The notes beneath the pieces are model-generated. The model was not told where the DNA came from and searched no databases. It worked only from the letters and a program-made list of their open reading frames with translations. DNA of 64,000 nt. It comes from Bacteroidota bacterium (GTDB taxonomy: Bacteria; Bacteroidota; Bacteroidia; Chitinophagales; Saprospiraceae). Location of the stretch: NCBI GenBank assembly GCA_963169325.1, contig CAUJEY010000151.1, positions 24,424-88,423 of the forward strand, written 5' to 3'. Positions 1 to 8,905 of this stretch are shown piece after piece. Numbering within the stretch: position 1 is the first letter of the stretch; every line of letters starts with the position of its first letter. Position numbers and translations under genes: made by a program.

Positions 1-140
1 GGCGGGAAAAGCCGTTTTTCACCGGAAGTGGTCATGAACCAGTAACCGATTACCCCGGCAATCCAGATAGTCAAAATGGACAGCCGCTGCTCCAGTTTTA
101 ATACTTCAAACGGTCGAAACCATTTTTGAATCGTTTCCAT
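1..140 (-). CDS. ABC-type permease, N-terminal fragment (cut by window edge)
   Basis: An ATG at 138-140 on the minus strand opens a frame that runs off the left edge after about 46 codons. It encodes a short amphipathic start, one hydrophobic segment (ILTIWIAGVIGYWF) and the sequence GEKRLFP. In NitT/TauT-type ABC permeases the first membrane helix is followed by a similar Leu/Phe-Pro motif, so a transport permease is a reasonable guess. The neighbour supports this: the upstream gene, ending 4 bases before this start, encodes a periplasmic binding domain. The two are therefore probably co-transcribed. The fragment is too short to exclude another membrane protein. Confidence 0.45.
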   Translation of the reverse strand, partial: METIQKWFRPFEVLKLEQRLSILTIWIAGVIGYWFMTTSGEKRLFP

Positions 141-144
141 GCTT

Positions 145-1935
145 TTATTTCTTTAGCACAACGACCACCCGCCGGTTTCTGGCTTTCCCGGCGGCAGTGC
201 CGTTATCGGCCACGGGTTCGTCCTGCCCTTTACCGTCTACTTTTTGAAAACGGTTGCCGGGAATACCTTTTTGCATCAGGTAAGTTTTTACCGCCTCGGC
301 GCGGGCCGTAGACAGGTTGTAGTTGTCGTCCCGGTTACCGACGTTGTCCGTATGGCCGGTGAGTTCCAGTTTGGCGTCTTCCGCTTGCACCACGAGGTTG
401 TAAATCTGGTTGAGCACATCCCCTGCTTCCGGGCGGATGGTGGCCCGGCCGGTGTTGAAGTTGATCTGCCATTCGCCGGAGGCGAGCACTTTGGTGGCGG
501 GTTTGGAATAGTCGGTCGTGTAGGCAGTGCCGGATTCAATACCGGAAATCGCTTTTATAAAGGAGAGATTAACGGCTTCTTCGTAGGGAATTATCCTTTT
601 TACATTTTGGCTGAATCCTGCCGGATTGAGTTCTTTCAGGTAAAAAGAAACCTGATCATACACCGCCTTGTAGCGGTTTACGCCGTCGCTCAGCCCGTAG
701 TATTGGTTGGCGTCGGCCAGGGTGAATACCCGCGAGCCGCCCATGTTGTAGGTGATGCCGTTCTTTTCGCCCTTTTGTCCCTGAAACATGTTATACCAGT
801 AGTCCGCATCCTCCATGGCATAAGTGGTAGCCACACATTCGGCCGCTTTCCGGCGCCAGGAGTCGTATTGTTTCATCTGGTTGGACGACTGGTAGGCCGA
901 TTTCAGGATGTTGCTCACCGTTGTGGAATTGGCCTCTGCCCATTCCTTCACTGCGATAATGGTAGTAGCCATCTGGTTGTTGAATTCGCGGGTAGATACA
1001 ATATCCGTATAACCGGATAGCGCATCAAAAACCATCTTGTCGCCTGGTGTCCAGGTGGCGCAGCCGTCTATTTTTTTGTTGATGGTTTTGCCGGTCAGTT
1101 TACCGCCGGCCACTTCTTTGAGTGGAATGGTCCAGCCTTCTTTTTGCGATTTGATGAGTTCTTTGGCCGACTCAATGTAGTCGTCGTTGGCCGAGGGGTA
1201 GAAGTTGACGGCCTCGGCATCATAAGTGGCCGGGTCGGGGTTTACTTTCAGGCCGTTGGCGAACGCGTAGTTGACGGCCGTCACCCAGTCGCCGTCGCCT
1301 AAAACGGTTGATATCAGGGCGCCTTTCATGGTGGAGGGTTCCAGTTTCCATTTGGGTGGGCCGATCAGTTTGTCCTCGCCGTAGCTCAGGCCTACGCAGC
1401 CGACGACCTGAAGGTTGTATTTGCCGGCGCCGTATTTGTCGTTCAGGGCCTGTTGGGTGGAGCTGATATAGTAGGGCGCTCCGTCGCCCATAATCATCAC
1501 GGCGAATACGCCGTTTTTGGGGTTCGGGTTTCCGTTGTCGAGTTCTTCCACGAATTTCACCTGTAGGTTGCGCAGTTCGGAAAGCCAGTCCTGCCGGATG
1601 ATTTCGAGATTGACGCCGTTTTGTTCCATGAGTGAGCCGGCGGTGGTGCGTGGTCCGCCGTTAGCGGCGATGATCCCGGACTGTGCATTCCAGGCATAAG
1701 CGCCGATGCGGGTCAGTGGTTTGTTTGCTACTTTAGAGGAGACTTGTGCCGAGGGTAGTGGCAATTCGGCACTGGTGGTGACGTTGTTCACGTCTTTGTC
1801 GGAGACGCTGATGCTTTCAAGTTGTTTGGATTCACCGATTTTGATGCCGGGGCCGAAATAGTACAGTGCGGCGCCAATGCCGCCTACGATGAGCAGGGTA
1901 ATTAGTATTCGGGAAAAGGTGGTTAGCCGTGCCAT
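145..1935 (-). CDS. Periplasmic solute-binding protein fused to an OmpA peptidoglycan-binding domain
   Basis: The 596-residue protein starts with a membrane anchor (about residues 8-28, RILITLLIVGGIGAALYY). A long region follows (about 60-400) that resembles the type 2 periplasmic binding proteins of phosphate/nitrate ABC systems. The last 120 residues form an OmpA domain, with the peptidoglycan-contact motif LTGHTDNVGNRDDNYNLS and the ending ARNRRVVVVL. The family is known in databases as phosphate ABC transporter substrate-binding/OmpA proteins. It probably sits in the inner membrane, holds the cell wall through OmpA and passes solute to the permease encoded 4 bases downstream. The real ligand cannot be read from the sequence. 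Confidence 0.8.
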   Translation of the reverse strand: MARLTTFSRILITLLIVGGIGAALYYFGPGIKIGESKQLESISVSDKDVNNVTTSAELPLPSAQVSSKVANKPLTRIGAYAWNAQSGIIAANGGPRTTAGSLMEQNGVNLEIIRQDWLSELRNLQVKFVEELDNGNPNPKNGVFAVMIMGDGAPYYISSTQQALNDKYGAGKYNLQVVGCVGLSYGEDKLIGPPKWKLEPSTMKGALISTVLGDGDWVTAVNYAFANGLKVNPDPATYDAEAVNFYPSANDDYIESAKELIKSQKEGWTIPLKEVAGGKLTGKTINKKIDGCATWTPGDKMVFDALSGYTDIVSTREFNNQMATTIIAVKEWAEANSTTVSNILKSAYQSSNQMKQYDSWRRKAAECVATTYAMEDADYWYNMFQGQKGEKNGITYNMGGSRVFTLADANQYYGLSDGVNRYKAVYDQVSFYLKELNPAGFSQNVKRIIPYEEAVNLSFIKAISGIESGTAYTTDYSKPATKVLASGEWQINFNTGRATIRPEAGDVLNQIYNLVVQAEDAKLELTGHTDNVGNRDDNYNLSTARAEAVKTYLMQKGIPGNRFQKVDGKGQDEPVADNGTAAGKARNRRVVVVLKK

Positions 1936-2108
1936 AAGGTTTTGTTTTGTTTGAAAAGTCCAAAATGTTTAATGAAGCAACCCGGTAGAGGATACCAGAT
2001 TGCTTCATTAAACGCGGAAAAGAACCGTTTACTTCCCAAATGTAGCGAACATTCGACAAATCAATTAAAATTTCGGATCGGCACGTAATTTTATTACTTT
2101 AACACATT

Positions 2109-2657
2109 TTAACGCACTGGCGGCGGAGCGTCTTTGAATTTTTTATGCTGCCCGGCCAGTTTTCCCCAAAACAAGGCCAGGGGAAAAATCACCCTTTTTA
2201 CAAATACGGGAATATCAAACATATCGAATTCGGAACGGTAGCGCTGCATCAACCAGGCGGAATCGAAGGCGCCTGGGCGCCCGCCGTTGGCGACGGTTGA
2301 TTTGTAAATTTCGGTCAGGAAATATTCGACGTTATGCGCCGGTTTTATCCAGCCCCTGCAAATCAACGTGTCGGTGCCGGCATTCCAGAATTTGTGCGGT
2401 ACACCGGCTTCAAATTCAGCAGTTTCCCCGGGGCCGTTGAATTTTGGTTCCTCTCCCAACACCTGGCTGGCTATACGGCCTTGTACAACGGTCAGGCTTT
2501 CGGCCTGCTTGTGATGTACGTGCATGGGTGGACCCACATTCGGCGTCACGTGGTTTTCGATTTCCAGCCAGTCGCCATCCGGGGCAGATACCAAACGGAG
2601 AAAGATGATTTTTTCGCCATGGCCGTTTTCAATGGTGTGCGGATAAGTGTAAGGCAT
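2109..2657 (-). CDS. Cupin-domain protein
   Basis: A 182-residue soluble protein. Residues about 35-110 form a cupin barrel. The first metal-binding motif is visible as PPMHVHHKQAESLTVVQG (two His, a Glu) and the second as FEAGVPHKFWN. This resembles small quercetinase-like or cupin_2 proteins, but no substrate can be named. The C-terminal third (RVIFPLALFWGKLAG) is hydrophobic and helical. The gene stands alone: 451 bases separate its start from the next minus-strand stop apart from the cytochrome gene further upstream, and no shared operon is evident. Confidence 0.7.
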   Translation of the reverse strand: MPYTYPHTIENGHGEKIIFLRLVSAPDGDWLEIENHVTPNVGPPMHVHHKQAESLTVVQGRIASQVLGEEPKFNGPGETAEFEAGVPHKFWNAGTDTLICRGWIKPAHNVEYFLTEIYKSTVANGGRPGAFDSAWLMQRYRSEFDMFDIPVFVKRVIFPLALFWGKLAGQHKKFKDAPPPVR

Positions 2658-2835
2658 AAGAATGGTGTTGTTTTATAAAATTAAAAACTTGTACTATGCA
2701 TATACTCTTGGACGTACTTTGTTACTAAAACGTTGCAAGTGTTTTCGGGGCGCGGCCCTCTATGCGAAGCAGTTACATTTCAAATGAATTAAAAATTCAG
2801 CGGGTGAAAGTGCGTCATATTCAACCCCCAAATTT

Positions 2836-3798
2836 TTACTGCCCGGCGGCTTCAAGGGTCCGCGCAACCGTATTATTGATCGGAGGCACAGTTTGCAGAT
2901 ATGCCCAGATTGCGGATATTTCCGCATCAGTCAGCATTGTCATGGGGGGCATCAGCGGGCTGAGCCCTTTCCCGTCGGGCCGTTTTCCGAAGCGCACCGC
3001 TTCCGCGAATTGCGCTTCCGTCCAGGCGCCGATTCCGGTTTCGCGATCAGGCGTAATATTGGCTGATAGCGCGCTGTTGCCGTGTGGGTCTTTCAAGGGA
3101 TTACCGCCGCCGAAGTAACCTTTCGATTTTTCAGGTTCTTCTATGTTATTGGTTTCAAAACTGGCGGAATGGCAGTTGAAGCACTCCCACTTGCCGGTAG
3201 CCAGGTAACGGCCATAAGCCAACTTGTCGGAAGGGGGCGGCGCTACAATGGCTTTCTCCGGGTAGGGCATGGGTTTAACCAATAATTTATACCACATTTT
3301 GGCCAAAAACGTCGGTTCGGAGGGCGGTTGCCGGCGTTCCGAAGGTTGCACTTCCGGGGCATCGGAGCGCAGAAAGGCGATAACTGCGTGCAAATCTTCA
3401 TCCGACAGGTTTCTGAACATCATAAAGGGTCCGGCAAAGTGGCCATCGCGTTTGATGCCGGTGCGTAAGGTGTTTGCCAATTCGCCGTCAGTGTAACGGC
3501 CGATGCCGGCGTCGGGGTGTTGGGTCAGGTTGGCCGAGTACAGTTTACCAATCACGTCATCGTCGTTCCAAATATCGCCGCTCAATTTTCCATCGGGGCC
3601 GCGATGGCAGTGAACGCACATGGACATCGCAATGCGGCGGCCTTCGGCGAGGCGGACGCTATCAGGGGTGATTTTCAGGTCGGGCGCTTTCACCTCGTAG
3701 GTAGGCATGGGCGCCAACTGGATGTAAGCGGCCACGCAAAGGAGCAGGACAATAAAACCGAGCAGGATGTAGCCGATGATTTTGAATACTTTTTTCAT
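2836..3798 (-). CDS. Membrane-anchored di-haem cytochrome c
   Basis: The 320-residue protein has one N-terminal membrane segment (residues about 8-28) and two class I cytochrome c domains. The haem-attachment motifs are CVHCH at residues 61-65 and CFNCH at 206-210. Methionines in FMMF and in PPMTML can serve as axial ligands. The layout resembles the di-haem subunits of periplasmic alcohol/sugar dehydrogenases and similar electron-transfer proteins. It would act in the periplasm, tethered to the inner membrane. The SnoaL-like gene lies 30 bases upstream on the same strand, so the two may be co-transcribed, but no dehydrogenase partner is present. Confidence 0.8.
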   Translation of the reverse strand: MKKVFKIIGYILLGFIVLLLCVAAYIQLAPMPTYEVKAPDLKITPDSVRLAEGRRIAMSMCVHCHRGPDGKLSGDIWNDDDVIGKLYSANLTQHPDAGIGRYTDGELANTLRTGIKRDGHFAGPFMMFRNLSDEDLHAVIAFLRSDAPEVQPSERRQPPSEPTFLAKMWYKLLVKPMPYPEKAIVAPPPSDKLAYGRYLATGKWECFNCHSASFETNNIEEPEKSKGYFGGGNPLKDPHGNSALSANITPDRETGIGAWTEAQFAEAVRFGKRPDGKGLSPLMPPMTMLTDAEISAIWAYLQTVPPINNTVARTLEAAGQ

Positions 3799-3828
3799 AA
3801 CAGGGATGTTTTCAAATGTTAGACCTGA

Positions 3829-4305
3829 TTACTTTTCCGGAGGTGGCATCACGGGGGTGTTTTGCTCAAATTCGACCTGCCAGGCGCCGGATTTGCGGGA
3901 AACAACCATCGTGGAGTAGGCTTTCCACTCGATGGTATTGCCATCCATTACGGACTTGCCGTTCAATTCGGAAACGACCACAGCAACAGCCGGAGCGAGA
4001 AAACGCACTTCTTGTACGGTCATTTTGAAGTTTGCCGGGTCGGGTTTTTCCTGGGCAAAAACATTCGCTATATCCTCGCGGATTGCATTCCGGCCGATGA
4101 GTTGCCTCCCCATCCAGTCGATCGATAAAGCATTTTGTGCGTAGGCGCCGGCCACCTTATCAACATCTCCGGCAAACCAGGATTGCATGACATTGTCGAC
4201 CCAACCGCGAACCGCCTGCTCGTCGGCTGCCGTTTGGGCGTGAATGGTTTGTTGGAACAGCGCGAAGGCGCAAAAGAGCAGGGTGCTGAACACTGAAGTT
4301 TTCAT
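3829..4305 (-). CDS. Secreted SnoaL/NTF2-like (DUF4440-type) protein
   Basis: I start the gene at the ATG at 4303-4305, because it opens a normal signal peptide (MKTSVFSTLLFCAFALFQQ, cut after HAQ). A longer frame from 4380 has a proline-rich, unlikely leader. The mature part, about 135 residues, fits the NTF2/SnoaL fold: the helix VRGWVDNVMQSWFAGDVDKV, then WMGRQLIGRNAIRED and strands ending WQVEFEQNTPVMPP. Such domains are small ligand-binding pockets or weak enzymes, and this one is exported. The cytochrome gene follows 30 bases downstream. Confidence 0.65.
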   Translation of the reverse strand: MKTSVFSTLLFCAFALFQQTIHAQTAADEQAVRGWVDNVMQSWFAGDVDKVAGAYAQNALSIDWMGRQLIGRNAIREDIANVFAQEKPDPANFKMTVQEVRFLAPAVAVVVSELNGKSVMDGNTIEWKAYSTMVVSRKSGAWQVEFEQNTPVMPPPEK

Positions 4306-4450
4306 TGAATAAAAGTTGAAAGTTGAAAAAATGAGTTTGAATTGATAGGACAAAGGTGGGGGCCTGCTTGGACGTTTCACATCAGCTGGAATGCGTAAAT
4401 GGGCTACGCAGATCTGCGTATTTTAAAATAAAAAAATTATTTAAAATTTT

Positions 4451-4482
4451 TTGTGTCAAAATAAACAAGTGCATTACCTTCG
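4451..4482 (+). promoter_or_regulatory. Candidate Bacteroidota promoter for the 4549 gene
   Basis: TTG at 4451-4453 (within TTTTG), then 21 bases, then TACCTTCG at 4475-4482. This matches the -33/-7 pattern TTG...TAnnTTTG with one mismatch. It would give a leader of roughly 60 bases before the start at 4549. Confidence 0.4.
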
Positions 4483-4548
4483 CATTGCCGCAGGTCATAC
4501 TGTTTTTATGCCCGGCATCAATATTTATCAAAACAAAATTCAACTGTC

Positions 4549-5088
4549 ATGAAAAAACAACTGATCGCAAGCCTCGTCGGTGGAATCATCCTTTTTGTTT
4601 GGCAATTTCTTTCCTGGTCTATGCTCAATATCCATGGAAGTGAAATGGCGTACACGGCCAACCAGGATAAGATATTGGAAAACCTGACGCAGAACCTGGA
4701 AGAAGGCAGCTATTTCCTTCCGAACCTCCCGCCCGGGAGTTCAAGCGCAGAAGAGCAGGCCTACATGGAAAAAAGTGCAGGGAAACCCTGGGCTATCGTT
4801 AGTTACCATAAAGCGATGAACACCAGCATGGGCATGAATATGTTCCGAGGCTTTGCGGTCGATTTGGTCGCCGCATTTCTGCTGACTTGGTTGCTGTTGA
4901 AATTTGCAAACCTGGACATGAAAACCTCCGTTCTCGCCAGCCTGGCCGTAGGTGGCATCGGCTACCTGACGATCCCGTATTTGAACAGCGTCTGGTTTGA
5001 AAGCAATTCTATCGGATACCTTATTGATGTCGCGGCGCAATGGGGCCTGGTGGGCGTTTGGCTGGGTTGGTGGCTGCCGAGGAGGTAG
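4549..5088 (+). CDS. Uncharacterised four-helix membrane protein
   Basis: I do not recognise the family. The 179-residue protein has a hydrophobic N-terminal helix (about residues 5-25), a soluble loop of about 75 residues rich in Glu, Pro and Ser, and three more hydrophobic helices (about 103-120, 128-148 and 160-176), ending GLVGVWLGWWLPRR. The layout suggests an inner-membrane protein with a periplasmic loop. A good promoter-like sequence precedes it, and a perfect 43-bp palindrome follows its stop by 53 bases, which may end the transcript. Confidence 0.65.
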   Translation: MKKQLIASLVGGIILFVWQFLSWSMLNIHGSEMAYTANQDKILENLTQNLEEGSYFLPNLPPGSSSAEEQAYMEKSAGKPWAIVSYHKAMNTSMGMNMFRGFAVDLVAAFLLTWLLLKFANLDMKTSVLASLAVGGIGYLTIPYLNSVWFESNSIGYLIDVAAQWGLVGVWLGWWLPRR

Positions 5089-5141
5089 AGATTAACGTCA
5101 TTACGTCATCGGGTCATTACGTCATTGGCCGCTACGTTACC

Positions 5142-5244
5142 ACTTCAGAGCAATTTGTAAACCACAAAGTTCACATAGTACACACCAGCGTATCATGCTA
5201 ATGTGTACTATGTGAACTTTGTGGTTTACAAATTGCTCTGAAGT
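5142..5244. repeat. Perfect 43-bp inverted repeat at a gene end
   Basis: Arms at 5142-5184 and 5202-5244 are exact reverse complements over 43 bp, with a 17-base loop. The left arm begins ACTTCAGAGCAATTTG. The structure lies between the plus-strand gene ending at 5088 and the minus-strand gene ending at 5287, so it could end transcription from both sides. Just before it, 5095-5130 holds loose repeats of CGTCATT, the word that builds the palindrome at 21.3 kb. Confidence 0.85.
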
Positions 5245-5286
5245 AGTAATGTATTCCAAAATGGTAAAAGATGGAATTTGGAATAT

Positions 5287-5925
5287 TTATACCAACTTAT
5301 TTTTTATCGCAAATTGCACCAACCCCGCAATCCCGTTCACGCCAAGTTTTTGGATCAGGTTGTTGCGGTGGGTATCAACAGTGCGGGGGCTGATAAAAAG
5401 TTGAGCGCCTATCTCGGTGCTGGAAAATCCTTGAGCGACCAGGCGCAAGACCTCGATTTCGCGTTCGGTGAGTTGCCGGAGCAGTGTGTGATCGGGGTTT
5501 TGCGCTGTTTTTAGCAGCGTGAGGGTTACTTCACTGGAAAAGTAGTTTTCGCCTTTGCTTACCCGGCGGATGGCTTCACTCAATTCGTCGAGGGAGGCAT
5601 TTTTAAACAAAAAACCGTTGACGCCTTTTTCCACGGCGCCCTGGATCAATTCGCGCTGGTTGAGCATGGTAAGCAGGATGACCTTGACGCCGAAAAAATC
5701 CCGTTTAATTTGGTCCAGGGTTTCCAGTCCGTTCAGTACCGGCATTTCGTAGTCGAGCAGGGCAACGTCCGCTTTTACCCCCCGACGCAACAAACCAATG
5801 ACTTCCTGGCCATTGGCCGCCTCGCCCACCACTTCCACATAGTCGAGCTCTTCCAGCAACGCGCGGAAACCTTTTCGGACGAGTTGGTGGTCGTCGGCAA
5901 GCAGAATTTTTATTTTTTGATCCAA
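5287..5925 (-). CDS. NarL/LuxR-family response regulator
   Basis: The 212-residue protein has a receiver domain at residues 1-125, with acidic residues D11-D12, phosphoacceptor D58 (ALLDYEMP), T86-region LLTM and a Lys in FLFKNAS. A LuxR-type helix-turn-helix follows at about 148-205 (LTEREIEVLRLVAQGFSSTE). It should bind DNA when phosphorylated by a histidine kinase. No kinase gene is adjacent, so it is an orphan here. The start is a TTG at 5925, the only start that keeps the conserved KIKILLADDHQ at the N-terminus. Confidence 0.9.
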   Translation of the reverse strand: MDQKIKILLADDHQLVRKGFRALLEELDYVEVVGEAANGQEVIGLLRRGVKADVALLDYEMPVLNGLETLDQIKRDFFGVKVILLTMLNQRELIQGAVEKGVNGFLFKNASLDELSEAIRRVSKGENYFSSEVTLTLLKTAQNPDHTLLRQLTEREIEVLRLVAQGFSSTEIGAQLFISPRTVDTHRNNLIQKLGVNGIAGLVQFAIKNKLV

Positions 5926-6182
5926 CTTTTGATTTACGATTTACGATTTACGAATTGTGCAATATCGGGCGAGTGAAAAAACAATCCGAAGTTCAATGTT
6001 GCACCAATCGTAAATGTACAACAATGACAAATGACGATCAATGACAAATGGCAAATCTGCGTTTTTCCGTAATTTAAATAAGCGATGCCCCGGTAATTGA
6101 CGAATATCACTCCCTTTGCTATCGTCTGTCAAGGTATTTAATAGTTGCAAATATCGAAATTGGCTGTTAAAACACGTTGGCG

Positions 6183-7685
6183 ATGCATAAAAAGATCCTC
6201 ATTATCGGCGGCGGAATGGCAGGTCTGAGTGCCGGCACATACCTCCAAATGAACGGTTTTGATACCGAAATTTTTGAACTCAACCAGGTGCCGGGCGGCG
6301 TCTGCACTTCTTGGAAGCGCGGCGATTATACGGTGGACTGGTGCATTCACTGGCTGGTGGGTTCCGGCAGTTCCGACAGCTTCTACGATCGATGGAGCGA
6401 ACTGATCAACATGTCGCAAATCGAGATTGTTGATCATGAAGAGTACGCGGCGGTGGAAGACGCAGCGGGAAATCTGTTGCATCTCTACACCAATCTCGAC
6501 CGTCTGGAAGCCGAATTGTTGGAAAAAGCGCCGGAAGATGAGAAAAAGATAAGCGAATTCGTACGGGCCTGCCGAAAACTTTGCGACCTGAACCTACCCA
6601 ACGACCAGCCTTTCGAATTGGCTAACCTTTGGCGCAAAATGAGGTTGATGTGGAAAATGTTACCCTACCTCGGCGTACTGGGCAAATACAGTCGTATCAG
6701 TACGATTGATTATTCGAAGGGGTTTAAAAATCCGCTGCTCCGAAAAGCCGTTGCCAATCTTTTCGAGCCGGAAATCCCTATTCTTTTTTGCATGATGACC
6801 TTCGCCTGGATGCACAAAAAAGCAGCAGGCTATCCCGTCGGCGGTTCCATGCACTTTGCCCGGCGCATCGCCGACCGGTACGAGCATCTGGGCGGCGTAT
6901 TTCATTACGGCACCCGGGTGGAAAAAATTGAAGTGGAAGCCGGCTGTGCAACTGGTATTCGCCTGGCAGACGGCGCTATTCTCAGGGGCGATATTGTCAT
7001 TTCGGCAGCCGACGGCCACTCCACCTTGTATGACATGCTGGACGGCAAATTTATAAGTCCTAAGTTTGAGGAATTCTACAACCGCAATGAAACCTTTCCT
7101 TCCCTGGTTTTTGTCGCCCTGGGTGTCGGGCGCAGCTTCCACGCCACGCCGCACAGTTATCTGTTCCATCTGTCATCGCCATTTGAAATTGACCCGCAGA
7201 CCGTTTTAAACGACCTCTATATCCGCGTGCACAATTTCGACCCTACTTTAGCGCCTTACGGCAAAACATTGATCACCAGTATGATCGAAACCCGGAACTG
7301 GGAATATTGGGTAAATCTGCAAAAAAATGATCTCGTTCGCTATGCTGCTGAAAAACAACGCATCGCGCAAACCCTGATCGATATTTTGGAGGATAAATTC
7401 GGCAATGTTCGCGATCTGGTAGAAATGACCGACGTCACCACTCCTGCCACGATCATCGGTTTTACCAATAACTGGAAAGGCAGTTTTGAAGGCTGGTTAT
7501 TGACCCCGGAAACGGGATTTACTCAACTGCCCTCCACCCTCCCGGGTCTGGATAACTTTTATATGTGCGGGCATTGGGTAGCCGTAGGTGGCGGCCTGCC
7601 GGCGGCTATGATATCGGGTCGGAATGTGGCGCAATTGATTTGCGCAAAGGAAAATATCCAGTTTGAAATTTGCGAGCCTGTATGA
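6183..7685 (+). CDS. CrtI-like FAD-dependent oxidoreductase (phytoene desaturase family)
   Basis: I use the ATG at 6183 rather than the TTG two codons earlier, because it puts the dinucleotide-binding motif ILIIGGGMAGLSAGTYLQ at the very N-terminus. The 500-residue protein matches the NAD(P)/FAD amine-oxidase/phytoene-desaturase class: Rossmann motif, VPGGVCTSWKRGDY, the central VEKIEVEAGCATGIRLADG strand region and a C-terminal FAD motif near GHWVAVGGGLPAAMISGR. Relatives act on carotenoids or other isoprenoids, retinol-like compounds or lipids. No carotenoid genes lie nearby, so the substrate is open. Confidence 0.8.
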   Translation: MHKKILIIGGGMAGLSAGTYLQMNGFDTEIFELNQVPGGVCTSWKRGDYTVDWCIHWLVGSGSSDSFYDRWSELINMSQIEIVDHEEYAAVEDAAGNLLHLYTNLDRLEAELLEKAPEDEKKISEFVRACRKLCDLNLPNDQPFELANLWRKMRLMWKMLPYLGVLGKYSRISTIDYSKGFKNPLLRKAVANLFEPEIPILFCMMTFAWMHKKAAGYPVGGSMHFARRIADRYEHLGGVFHYGTRVEKIEVEAGCATGIRLADGAILRGDIVISAADGHSTLYDMLDGKFISPKFEEFYNRNETFPSLVFVALGVGRSFHATPHSYLFHLSSPFEIDPQTVLNDLYIRVHNFDPTLAPYGKTLITSMIETRNWEYWVNLQKNDLVRYAAEKQRIAQTLIDILEDKFGNVRDLVEMTDVTTPATIIGFTNNWKGSFEGWLLTPETGFTQLPSTLPGLDNFYMCGHWVAVGGGLPAAMISGRNVAQLICAKENIQFEICEPV

Positions 7686-7819
7686 TGCCGGGTTACGCCG
7701 GTGCATTGTACGACGCATCTGGCATTCAAAACATCAAGTGATTTGTATGGCAGGAAGTATATCTATGCGGGTTTGGGAAAAACGATCTATGTTTGACTAT
7801 TATTAATTCAAATATCAAT

Positions 7820-8866
7820 ATGAAAGATAATCTTTTCCTGTTCGCCATCCTCCTGCTGGCGCTTTCTTTTGCCTGTACTTCCACACAAACGCCTGAATCA
7901 GACACTGCCCTAACCCTGAAAAGTTATTTCGCTTCCACTGTCGCGGGTATCCAAAACGGCGGCGTAAAAGTGATTCCGATAAAAACCCCCAAAGGCGCCT
8001 TCAACGTATGGACCAAACGTTTCGGCAACAACCCGAAGATTAAACTCCTCCTCCTGCAAGGCGGCCCTGGTTGTACGCACGATTACTGGGAGTGTATGGA
8101 GAGTTTCCTGCCCGCCGAAGGCATCGAATTTATTTATTACGACCAATTGGGGACGGGATATTCCGACAACCCTAATGACTCGGCTTTTTGGGACTTGCCG
8201 CGGTATGTGGAAGAAGTGGAACAGGTACGACAGGCTCTGGGCCTGAGCAAAGATAATTTTTACCTGCTCGGCCATTCCTGGGGCGGCATCCTGGCTATGC
8301 AGTACGCCCTGAAATACCAGGACAACCTGAAAGGCCTGATTATTTCCAATATGATGGCCAGCTGCCCGGAATACGGTAAATACGCCGACGAGGTGCTGGC
8401 CAAACAAATGGACCCCAAAGTGCTCGACACGATTCGGATGATAGAAGCGAAAAAAGACTTTGGAAACCCGAAATACATGGAGTTGCTCCTGCCTAATTTC
8501 TACAACAAACATATCTGCCGGATTCCATTGGACCAATGGCCGCTTTCAATGAGTCGTTCCCTCGACAACATAAACCAAAGCTTGTACGTGACCATGCAAG
8601 GCCCCAGCGAGTTCGGTATCGCCGGCCGGCTGGCCGGCTGGGATGTGAAAGCCCAACTCCCCACCATCAAAGTGCCCACACTCAGCATCGGCGCCACTCA
8701 CGATACCATGGACCCCGAGCACATGAAATGGATTTCCACCGCCGTGCAAAAAGGGCGCTTCCTGCTCTGCCCAAACGGCGGGCACATGTGCATGTGGGAT
8801 GACCAGCAAACCTATATGGCCGGCCTGATCTCCTTTTTGAAGGATGTGGATGTAGGGAAGATGTAG
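7820..8866 (+). CDS. Proline iminopeptidase-family alpha/beta hydrolase, lipoprotein
   Basis: The ATG at 7820 opens a lipoprotein signal (MKDNLFLFAILLLALSFAC), so I prefer it to the TTG at 7793. The mature protein of about 330 residues is an alpha/beta hydrolase of peptidase family S33. It has LLLLQGGPGCTHDYWE (HGGPG-type oxyanion motif), the nucleophile elbow LLGHSWGGILAMQY, an Asp in ATHDTMDPEHM and the catalytic His in NGGHMCMWDD. It probably trims N-terminal proline or another small amide in the periplasm or at the outer membrane. It is a single gene; the next starts 39 bases later on the same strand. Confidence 0.85.
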   Translation: MKDNLFLFAILLLALSFACTSTQTPESDTALTLKSYFASTVAGIQNGGVKVIPIKTPKGAFNVWTKRFGNNPKIKLLLLQGGPGCTHDYWECMESFLPAEGIEFIYYDQLGTGYSDNPNDSAFWDLPRYVEEVEQVRQALGLSKDNFYLLGHSWGGILAMQYALKYQDNLKGLIISNMMASCPEYGKYADEVLAKQMDPKVLDTIRMIEAKKDFGNPKYMELLLPNFYNKHICRIPLDQWPLSMSRSLDNINQSLYVTMQGPSEFGIAGRLAGWDVKAQLPTIKVPTLSIGATHDTMDPEHMKWISTAVQKGRFLLCPNGGHMCMWDDQQTYMAGLISFLKDVDVGKM

Positions 8867-8905
8867 TAAGCAAAAGAAAATGAACTATTTTAGAGCCTAA
8901 AAAAT

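Noticed and set aside
1832..2059. 75-codon minus-strand frame before the OmpA-anchored protein
   Set aside because: Overlaps the start of the main gene in another phase and shows no recognisable domain.
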